Positions 1 to 4,697 of a stretch of DNA of 5,754 bases are shown here, piece after piece. The notes below the pieces were generated by a model. That model had not been told where the DNA came from and searched no databases. It saw nothing but the letters and a program-made list of their open reading frames with translations. The stretch is from Bacillota bacterium (GTDB taxonomy: Bacteria > Bacillota > Clostridia > Oscillospirales > Oscillospiraceae). Each line of letters starts with the position of its first letter. Positions within the stretch are counted from its first letter, which is position 1. Made by a program: the position numbers and the translations under genes. Location: NCBI GenBank assembly GCA_023393155.1, contig JAEWML010000013.1, positions 1-5,754 of the forward strand, written 5' to 3'.

Positions 1-1
1 C

Positions 2-43
2 GCGGAAACCGTGGAGGACTATTTCTCCACGCTGGTCTGGTAA
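2..43 (+). CDS. C-terminal end of an unidentified plus-strand gene (partial)
   Basis: Reading from base 2 gives 13 open codons, AETVEDYFSTLVW, and then TAA at 41-43. Eleven of the 13 third positions are G or C, which matches the codon use of the clear genes here, and the stop is followed by noncoding sequence with a strong terminator at 140-180. That arrangement fits the tail of a gene entering from the left edge. Too little is present to name a family or function, and chance openness cannot be excluded over so short a stretch. Confidence 0.45.
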   Translation, partial: AETVEDYFSTLVW

Positions 44-272
44 GTCGCAGAGATCGATAGTTCGGACAGATTTTCCCAACAAGTCAGCCTGCCAAGGCGC
101 TCTCCCGATGGACGGGCAGCCACAACCCATAAACCAAACAAAACGCGGGGGACGAATGAAGTATCCGTCCCCCGCGTTTTTCATTTTTCTCCGCTCCCTA
201 TGCGGAAAATTCACATATGCCCGGTGCTTGGATTCACCCCAAGCCGCGATTTTAAGCCGCGCCTCCCTGAAT
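44..272. other. Convergent intergenic region
   Basis: This 229-bp stretch lies between two genes that point toward each other. The only strong element is the terminator at 140-180. A direct repeat AAGCCGCG occurs at 241-248 and 254-261. A weak CTGCC/GGCAG pairing around 89-119 has a long loop and is not convincing. I see no tRNA, promoter or credible small gene in it. Confidence 0.6.
140..181. terminator. Bidirectional intrinsic terminator
   Basis: There is a perfect 15-bp inverted repeat: the left arm AAAACGCGGGGGACG (140-154) pairs with the right arm at 166-180 across an 11-nt loop. The core is GC-rich and the outer four pairs are A:T. On the plus strand it ends in TTTTT (177-181), with more T-rich sequence after. 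On the minus strand it ends in TTTT and continues as a T-rich run. It lies between the plus-strand gene ending at 43 and the minus-strand cluster ending at 273, so it can serve both. Confidence 0.88.
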
Positions 273-557
273 TCAGGCCAGCAGCCCGGCCCCTTTCAGC
301 ACCACCGCCGCCGCCATAGCCAGCAGCACCGTCAGCGCCCCCTGCCCCGCCAGACGGTTTCCAGAGACGACCTCCTTGCCCCCGTCCTGCCGGCAGGCGA
401 TCATCAAAAACAGCGTAGCAAGGGACAAACCCGCCGCCGCAACGGCCACGGTCCCCAGCACAGCCTCGTGAAAGCCCAGCGCCCGTCCCAGAAAATACAG
501 CAGTAACCCGGCGGCGGAAACAATGCTCCCCGCGTTGATCCATCGCTTTTTCTTCAT
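273..557 (-). CDS. Small multi-pass membrane protein of unknown function
   Basis: This is a 94-residue protein beginning MKKKRWINAGS. A basic start is followed by three hydrophobic stretches at about residues 8-29, 33-55 and 71-91, suggesting three membrane spans with a short polar loop (about 57-70) between the last two. I chose ATG 557 because AGGA at 568-565 lies 7 nt upstream. The longer frame from 596 would add 13 acidic residues and lacks a ribosome binding site. It lies 100 bp after the PBP stop on the same strand, with a small hairpin between and the shared terminator beyond, so it is probably the last gene of the cell-wall transcript. I do not recognise the family. A role near the envelope is only suggested by its position. 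Confidence 0.72.
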   Translation of the reverse strand: MKKKRWINAGSIVSAAGLLLYFLGRALGFHEAVLGTVAVAAAGLSLATLFLMIACRQDGGKEVVSGNRLAGQGALTVLLAMAAAVVLKGAGLLA

Positions 558-562
558 AAAGT

Positions 563-568
563 CTTCCT
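563..568 (-). promoter_or_regulatory. Ribosome binding site deciding the small membrane protein start
   Basis: The minus strand reads AGGAAG with the AGGA core 7 nt from ATG 557. None of the upstream in-frame ATGs has a better site: ATG 596 has none, and the ATGs at 578 and 572 have only a GGAGAG at poor or marginal spacing. Confidence 0.6.
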
Positions 569-611
569 GCATATCCATCTCTCCGGTTTCTGTCATCTTG
601 AACGCGCGGCT

Positions 612-634
612 GGCCTTCGGTTCCCCGAAAAGCC
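612..634 (-). other. Intercistronic hairpin after the PBP gene
   Basis: On the minus-strand transcript GGC-U-UUUCGG pairs with CCGAAG-GCC around a GGAA loop, which fits the GNRA tetraloop pattern, with one bulged U. It is not followed by a U-run, so it is not a classic terminator. It sits between the PBP stop (658) and the small membrane protein start (557) and could protect or process the mRNA. That role is inferred. Confidence 0.4.
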
Positions 635-657
635 CTCCCCGCGCTCATTGGGCGGGT

Positions 658-2028
658 TCAGTACCCGTTTACAATCACGCTCAGCACCCGGCCCGCCACT
701 GTTCCGGCCACGGACGCGCCGCCGCCGCCGTTTTCCACCAGCGCCACAAAGGCATAAGGCGTGTCCTCATCCCTGAGAAAGCCGGTAAACCAGGCGTGGG
801 GCGTTTTTCCCTCTCCCACCTCCGCCGTGCCGGACTTGGCGCAGATGTCCATGTTAGGAAAGCGCTTTGTGCCGTAGGATTCCGTCACGTTGTTGGCCAT
901 CAGCTCCGTCAAAACCTCTGCGGTGTCGGCGTTGATGAGCCGCCCGGTGTGGCGGGTCAGATTCAGCGAGGAGGGAAGCCCGAGACTGTCCCGCGTCTTT
1001 AAAATCAGCTTGGGTACGGCGGCTTTCCCCCCGTTTCCAATGGCCCCCATGTAAACCATCAGGGCGCAGGGATTCACCGTGTCGTGAAACTGTCCCACTC
1101 CTGCCCAGCCAAGCTCGCCGTCGGTAATCCCGTCGAAGGAAAAGCTCCCCTTGGCGGTGGGCAGCCCGCTGACGGAATAGCTGTCCGTCAGCCCCGCTTT
1201 CGCCGCGTAAGCTGCCAGCGTGTCCGCGCCCAACTCCTCTGCCATCTGGGCGAAGGCCACGTTGCAGGAGTCGGCCAGCGCCTCGGCAAACGTCTCATCC
1301 CCGTGAGTCCCGGAGCAGACAATCGTCTCCTCCCCGATTTTCACGGAGCCCTGGCAGTTCCATGTCCGTGTGTCGTAGTCCGGCAGCTTTTCAATGGCTG
1401 CCGCCGCCGTCACCGTTTTGAATACGGAGCCGGGGGTAAAGGTGGAGGATAAAAACCGGTTGAGATACGCACCCTTGTACCGGTCGTTTTCCAGAATGTC
1501 CGCCGGGACGCTCAGAGGGTCATAGCTGGGCGCGGAAACCATGCACAGAATTTCCCCTGTTTTATAGTTGTAGACCGCCACGGTCCCCGCCCGGCCGTTT
1601 AATGCCTGATACGCCTCGTAATTATACCGCGCGTCGATCGTCAGGTACATGGAGTTTCCCTGATGTGCGGAAAACGCGCCGTTTACAAGGTCATACCCCG
1701 TCAGCTTATCGGCAAAGGCGTTCAATACGCCGGTGCCGATGCTGCCCTGCAAATCCCCCACGGCGTGGAGGGTAGATTTGCGGACGGTTTCGTTTTGATA
1801 ATAGGTTCGGTTTCCGTCGTCGTCCACGGCGGAGAGCACGTCCCCGTCCCGGTCCAGCACCGTGCCGCTGGTCAGAACCCCCGCGTTGTTGTACAGGTGT
1901 CGGTTGAAGGCCGAGGAGGCCCAACCGCCCCCGTGAATCAGAAATTTTCCCACGAAAAAGAGCAGTCCCAGCCCCAGCGCTCCCGCCAAAAGCAGGCACA
2001 GCACCGCCCGCCGTTCAATTTTCCGCAT
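658..2028 (-). CDS. pbpA: Class B penicillin-binding protein (PbpA-like D,D-transpeptidase)
   Basis: This 456-residue protein would crosslink peptidoglycan stem peptides outside the membrane. One N-terminal membrane anchor lies at about residues 8-31. A short pedestal follows to about 125, including the HAVGDLQGSIGTG stretch at 88-100 that is typical of PbpA-like proteins. The transpeptidase domain runs from about 145 to the end. All three active-site motifs are present: SVFK (201-204, nucleophile Ser201), SCN (254-256) and KSGT (398-401), with a GWAGVGQ turn at 307-313. Cys224 and Cys238 lie in an external loop and could form a disulfide. It is shorter than many PBP2/FtsI proteins because the pedestal is small, and no PASTA domain is present. 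ATG 2028 was chosen because AGGAGG lies 6 nt upstream. The start overlaps the SEDS stop by 14 bp, indicating translational coupling. It is the likely transpeptidase partner of that polymerase. Family assignment is firm; elongation rather than division is inferred. Confidence 0.93.
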   Translation of the reverse strand: MRKIERRAVLCLLLAGALGLGLLFFVGKFLIHGGGWASSAFNRHLYNNAGVLTSGTVLDRDGDVLSAVDDDGNRTYYQNETVRKSTLHAVGDLQGSIGTGVLNAFADKLTGYDLVNGAFSAHQGNSMYLTIDARYNYEAYQALNGRAGTVAVYNYKTGEILCMVSAPSYDPLSVPADILENDRYKGAYLNRFLSSTFTPGSVFKTVTAAAAIEKLPDYDTRTWNCQGSVKIGEETIVCSGTHGDETFAEALADSCNVAFAQMAEELGADTLAAYAAKAGLTDSYSVSGLPTAKGSFSFDGITDGELGWAGVGQFHDTVNPCALMVYMGAIGNGGKAAVPKLILKTRDSLGLPSSLNLTRHTGRLINADTAEVLTELMANNVTESYGTKRFPNMDICAKSGTAEVGEGKTPHAWFTGFLRDEDTPYAFVALVENGGGGASVAGTVAGRVLSVIVNGY

Positions 2029-4015
2029 GGCGGTCCTCCTCTCCGTCGGCTTCCCGGTTCCGGAGAAACTCCGGTATGGTAAACGAAGCTCCATCGTCAA
2101 AGTACGGTTTCAGAAAGTCATCCTCCTGCGCAAACCCCGTCCCTGCCGACTCATTCTGCGGGCCGCGTCCCGGTTTAAAACGTCCATCGTCCCCCGCTGG
2201 TCCGGGTCTTTCATCTTCCCTGACAGGCTCCCGGCGAAATTCGTCCTCCCGCACCGGCTCCGTCCGGTGGCGGGCCTCCTCCGTCAGCCGTTTCCCCGGC
2301 CCGCGCCGAATGGCAAAGCTGGCGTTCTCCCGGGTGTCCGTGGCTTTTAGAAAGGCCAGCAGTCCCCAGGCCGACAGCATGGCGGACCCGCCGTTGGACA
2401 CGAAGGGCAGCGTCACCCCCGTCAGGGGCAGCAGGTCCACCGAGCCGAACACGTTCAGGCAGGTTTGAAACACCATCAGCGACCCCGCCGCGCAGGCGGC
2501 GATGACATAAAAGCTGGACCGGCCCACCCGGCACGCCCGGACGGCAAACACTGCCAGCGTCACGATGGAAGCAATGGCCAGCACCGCCACAATCAGCCCC
2601 CACTCCTCACACAGCATGCCGAATACCAAATCCGTGTCTCCCGCCGGGATTTTGTGAAGCCAGCCCCTTCCGGCCCCCATGCCCACAAGGCCGCCGCTGG
2701 CGGCGGCGGACATGGTGCGGGTCTGCTGATAGGCCGCGCCCACCGACGCGTTTTCCCACGCGTGGCCCCAGGTGGCGAACCGGTTGAGGATATACGGCTT
2801 AAACTGCACGATAATCCCCGCGCCGAACACCGCCCCGCCGCAGATCAGCCCCAGCGTGGCAAAGTCTCCGGAACGGAGATAGGCAATCACCAGAAACGTG
2901 ACGAAAAGGACGGCGGCAGTTCCAAAGTCGCTCATCAGTCCCAGACACCCGATGCAAACCCCGGTGAGGACGATGAACAGCGTCAGGTTCCGCCGGCGGA
3001 ACAGTCGCTCCAACGTGGCGGACCCGGCAAAAATGTAAAAGATTTTCGCAATCTCCGAGGGCTGAATAGAGAATGGCCCCAGAATAATCCAGTTTTTCGC
3101 GCCAAACACCCGGCTGCCCAGCACCAGTGTCACGCCCAAAAGCCCCATGGCCACCGCTGCGGAAATCCACCGGAGCTTCTGCACCCGGCTTAAATCCCGC
3201 AATGCCAGACCCAGCGCCAAAAACAGCACCAGCCCCAGCACAACGGCAATAAACTGCTTGAGAAGCGACCCCGGCGCGGAGGATGCGGTGACGGAAAGGG
3301 ACAGCGTGGACAGGAAAAAAGCGATGGTTTCCATTTCAAAGCCCACGCATTTCGTGGCCCGCAGGGCGATGTAGTAAATCCACATCACCACCGTCAGCCC
3401 CAGAAAGCTCAGGGGCAGGACAACCGTGGCTTTCTCCCCCGCCGCAACAATCAATTGGAGGCAGGCCAACACCTGAAACACCGTCAGCCACAAAAACGAA
3501 GGCCACACGGCGGCGGGCCGCTCCGCCTGCCGCCGCCGCTCCGTCTCCTCCCGCTCGCCCACGGTCTGGGGCAGGAAGAGCAAGGGCACGCCGCCAAGGC
3601 CCACGGTGTCCCCCACCCGCACAGGGGCGGAGGCGGTCACCACTTCGCCATTCAGCAGCGTGCCGCCCTTGGAGCTCAGGTCATACAGCGTCCAGTCCCC
3701 CGCCTCGTCCCGGCACAGGGCCGCGTGCTGGCGGGAGATGCTGGGATAGTTTAAAATTACGTCCGCCGTCTTGCTGCGGCCCAAAATGTTCTCCCAGTGT
3801 GTCAGGGGAAGGGCCGTGCCGTTGGGCAGGCTCAGTTGGGCCCAGGTTTCCGGCGTGTGGGGAATGCGCAACAGCCCCCGGATGGCCCGGAACAAAATCA
3901 GCACCGCCAGCACAGGAAACAAAAACCGAACCACGGCGGAAAACCACGCGCCCGCCATGGGCACGGCGGCAAGCGCCGCCGTCACAGCGTCCAGCGCGGA
4001 TTGCACAGCGGCCAT
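2015..4015 (-). CDS. rodA: FHA-domain SEDS peptidoglycan polymerase (RodA/FtsW family)
   Basis: This 666-residue membrane protein is predicted to polymerise lipid II into glycan strands. An N-terminal membrane segment (about 22-48) is followed by an FHA phosphothreonine-binding domain (about 60-148) with GRS at 79-81, SRQH at 94-97 and NG at 122-123. The SEDS core runs from about 170 to 557 with some ten membrane segments. It shows the family landmarks GPFSIQPSEIAK (313-324), SDFGTA (362-367), the extracellular loop ending IPAGDTDLVFGMLCEEWG (456-473), and LPFVSNGGSA (536-545). The acidic residue of the TDLVF motif (Asp462) matches the position of the proposed catalytic Asp of RodA. The last 110 residues are a charged, probably disordered tail with a repeated EPVREDE (586-592, 596-602). 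Ordinary RodA/FtsW proteins are about 400 residues, so FHA plus tail explain the extra length. The extra first segment would keep the FHA domain cytoplasmic. ATG 4015 has AAAGGAGG 7 nt upstream. RodA is favoured over FtsW by the PbpA-like partner, but this is not certain. Confidence 0.93.
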   Translation of the reverse strand: MAAVQSALDAVTAALAAVPMAGAWFSAVVRFLFPVLAVLILFRAIRGLLRIPHTPETWAQLSLPNGTALPLTHWENILGRSKTADVILNYPSISRQHAALCRDEAGDWTLYDLSSKGGTLLNGEVVTASAPVRVGDTVGLGGVPLLFLPQTVGEREETERRRQAERPAAVWPSFLWLTVFQVLACLQLIVAAGEKATVVLPLSFLGLTVVMWIYYIALRATKCVGFEMETIAFFLSTLSLSVTASSAPGSLLKQFIAVVLGLVLFLALGLALRDLSRVQKLRWISAAVAMGLLGVTLVLGSRVFGAKNWIILGPFSIQPSEIAKIFYIFAGSATLERLFRRRNLTLFIVLTGVCIGCLGLMSDFGTAAVLFVTFLVIAYLRSGDFATLGLICGGAVFGAGIIVQFKPYILNRFATWGHAWENASVGAAYQQTRTMSAAASGGLVGMGAGRGWLHKIPAGDTDLVFGMLCEEWGLIVAVLAIASIVTLAVFAVRACRVGRSSFYVIAACAAGSLMVFQTCLNVFGSVDLLPLTGVTLPFVSNGGSAMLSAWGLLAFLKATDTRENASFAIRRGPGKRLTEEARHRTEPVREDEFRREPVREDERPGPAGDDGRFKPGRGPQNESAGTGFAQEDDFLKPYFDDGASFTIPEFLRNREADGEEDRHAEN
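2035..2040 (-). promoter_or_regulatory. Ribosome binding site for the PBP, inside the SEDS coding end
   Basis: A perfect AGGAGG on the minus strand sits 6 nt before ATG 2028, within the last codons of the SEDS gene. It rejects the longer in-frame start at 2100, which would add 24 non-signal-like residues read from the SEDS tail-coding DNA. Confidence 0.85.
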
Positions 4016-4022
4016 CTTACCG

Positions 4023-4030
4023 CCTCCTTT
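4023..4030 (-). promoter_or_regulatory. Ribosome binding site for the SEDS gene
   Basis: The minus strand reads AAAGGAGG, a near-perfect Shine-Dalgarno site, 7 nt before ATG 4015. It lies only a few bases after the 3' arm of the 4036-4074 hairpin, so local RNA folding could affect access to it. Confidence 0.85.
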
Positions 4031-4035
4031 CCATT

Positions 4036-4074
4036 CCCCAAAGGGCGTATTTGCTGCTTTTGCAGCCCTTGGGG
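4036..4074 (-). other. Long hairpin in the leader of the SEDS gene
   Basis: CCCCAAAGGGC (4036-4046) pairs with GCCCTTGGGG (4065-4074), about 10 bp with one bulged A. A nested CTGC-TTTT-GCAG hairpin sits at 4054-4065. On the minus-strand transcript it ends 5 nt before the ribosome binding site and is not followed by a U-run. It shares bases 4071-4074 with the neighbouring hairpin at 4071-4088, so the two cannot both form in full. Confidence 0.6.
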
Positions 4075-4094
4075 CCTCTTCCGGCCCCTTTTTT
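4071..4094 (+). terminator. Plus-strand intrinsic terminator between the XRE and SEDS genes
   Basis: GGGGCC (4071-4076) and GGCCCC (4083-4088) form a GC-only stem around TCTTCC, followed directly by six T (4089-4094). Read on the plus strand this is a textbook terminator. No plus-strand gene precedes it, so its likely use is to stop antisense transcription coming out of the SEDS gene. On the minus strand the hairpin lacks a T-run. Confidence 0.6.
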
Positions 4095-4137
4095 CAGTCC
4101 TCTTCTTTTAGTCCCGTTTCTTTCAGTCCTGCTTTTC
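4091..4137. repeat. Three imperfect tandem repeats of about 15 bp
   Basis: Three units starting at 4091, 4106 and 4121 share a T-rich lead, AGTCC (4096-4100, 4110-4114, 4125-4129) and a T/C-rich tail. The last unit overlaps the end of the XRE gene and contains its stop codon. Units are 15, 15 and 17 bp and diverged. Confidence 0.5.
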
Positions 4138-4368
4138 CCGGGTCGACTTTTTTCTCATGCCCGGCACGTCTGTCCGGCCCAGCAGATAGTCCACGGACAC
4201 GTTGAAATAGTCCGCAAGAAACACCAGCGTCTCCAGCTTCGGCTCGCTGGTGTTCGTCTCATAGCTCTGATAGCCTCGCATGGACAGGCCCAGCATCTCC
4301 GCCATCTCCCGCTGATAAATCCTGCGGCCCTCTCTCAGGTCTTTCAATCGAGTTGCAAGAATTTTCAT
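4123..4368 (-). CDS. Small XRE-family helix-turn-helix transcription regulator
   Basis: This is an 81-residue Cro/CI-type DNA-binding protein. The helix-turn-helix domain occupies about residues 5-64: the first helix is ILATRLKDLREGR, helices 2-3 span about 18-37 (YQREMAEMLGL then SMRGYQSYE), and the family signature PKLETLVFLADYFNVSVDYLLG sits at 43-64. The remaining 17 residues are charged (RKKSTREKQD). There is no ligand-binding, peptidase or oligomerisation domain, so it is a minimal regulator. ATG 4368 has an AAGGGG-type site 6-7 nt upstream. It is divergent from the small gene at 4440 and the shared intergenic region has a 21-bp inverted repeat, which suggests self-regulation. It precedes the SEDS gene on the same strand by 107 bp with no terminator for its own strand, so read-through into the cell-wall genes is possible. 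Its targets are not shown by the sequence. Confidence 0.9.
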   Translation of the reverse strand: MKILATRLKDLREGRRIYQREMAEMLGLSMRGYQSYETNTSEPKLETLVFLADYFNVSVDYLLGRTDVPGMRKKSTREKQD

Positions 4369-4378
4369 GCTTCACCCC

Positions 4379-4408
4379 TTGACATACAAGTATTATGTAT
4401 GTTAATAT
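4379..4408 (+). promoter_or_regulatory. SigA-type promoter for the 85-residue gene
   Basis: A consensus -35 box TTGACA (4379-4384) is followed by an 18-nt spacer and a -10 box TAATAT (4403-4408, 4 of 6 matches), with an extended -10 TG at 4400-4401. Transcription would begin near 4415, about 25 nt before ATG 4440. The -35 box also abuts the ribosome binding site of the divergent XRE gene. Confidence 0.7.
4382..4402. promoter_or_regulatory. Candidate operator (7-7-7 inverted repeat)
   Basis: ACATACA (4382-4388) and TGTATGT (4396-4402) form perfect inverted arms around 7 nt, a size usual for dimeric XRE repressors. The site overlaps the -35 box and fills the spacer of the plus-strand promoter. 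It also covers CATAAT (minus strand, 4397-4392), a possible -10 for the XRE gene, though I find no good -35 for it. A bound repressor could silence both directions. That the XRE protein binds here is inferred. Confidence 0.55.
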
Positions 4409-4425
4409 TCAAATATCTAGTTAAC
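4401..4425. promoter_or_regulatory. Second dyad in the divergent promoter region
   Basis: GTTAA (4401-4405) and TTAAC (4421-4425) are inverted, with ATATT-CA-AATAT (4405-4416) nested between and GTTAAC at 4420-4425. It overlaps the -10 box and predicted start of transcription. It may be a second binding site or simply AT-rich promoter sequence. Confidence 0.3.
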
Positions 4426-4439
4426 AGAGGATGATATTT

Positions 4440-4697
4440 ATGAATGATATTATGCGCTGCATCTATGATCGCGCCCTGAATACCCGCTTCACGGCCCGTC
4501 TTTGCACCGACGAATACCGGGATCTGGACCTTCCCCTCCAGCGGGGGCTGGACAAGCTTGACCAAACCCTCGCCGAGCCTCAGCGCGCCGCGCTCCGCGT
4601 CTATCTCGAAACGCTGGAGCAGCAGCGCGCGTTGGAGCTGGAGGCCATGTTCCAAACGGGCTTTTCCGTCTGCCGCGCCATGCTTGGCGCAATTTAG
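4440..4697 (+). CDS. Small helical protein of unknown function, divergent from XRE gene
   Basis: This 85-residue protein starts MNDIMRCIYDRALN. It is predicted to be mostly helical, with a charged middle (EYRDLDLPLQRGLDKLDQ, 24-41), a probable amphipathic helix (about 46-68), and an end FQTGFSVCRAMLGAI. The pattern (MNDI start, LxxLxxTL centre, aromatic-x-x-GF near the end) resembles short clostridial proteins I recall as DUF6809; this is from memory and untested. ATG 4440 was chosen over the in-frame ATG 4431 because GAGG (4427-4430) lies 9 nt before 4440 but touches 4431. A good promoter lies upstream. The first codons are AT-rich and the rest match the GC-rich neighbours. No catalytic motif is visible. 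Its stop overlaps that of the TelA-family gene by 4 bp. Confidence 0.75.
   Translation: MNDIMRCIYDRALNTRFTARLCTDEYRDLDLPLQRGLDKLDQTLAEPQRAALRVYLETLEQQRALELEAMFQTGFSVCRAMLGAI

Noticed and set aside
211..648. A 145-codon minus-strand open frame over the small membrane protein
   Set aside because: Its translation is low-complexity Gly/Arg-rich with no ribosome binding site. The other frame gives clear membrane spans and a good start.
2029..2100. A longer PBP start at 2100
   Set aside because: The extra 24 residues come from DNA coding the SEDS tail and push the membrane anchor inward. The perfect AGGAGG points to 2028.
2465..3193. A 242-codon plus-strand open frame inside the SEDS gene
   Set aside because: It is a shadow frame antisense to conserved SEDS motifs, with a composition typical of reversed GC-rich coding DNA.
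4091..4137. A CRISPR-like array
   Set aside because: Units are too short, contiguous and diverged, with no spacers and no cas genes.
3799..4434. A 211-codon plus-strand open frame across the SEDS start, the XRE gene and their gap
   Set aside because: It runs through a plus-strand terminator and antisense to the XRE gene. No ribosome binding site or recognisable domain is seen.
4365..4655. A 96-codon minus-strand open frame opposite the 85-residue gene
   Set aside because: It would span the divergent promoter region and has no supporting start signal. The plus-strand gene has both promoter and ribosome binding site.
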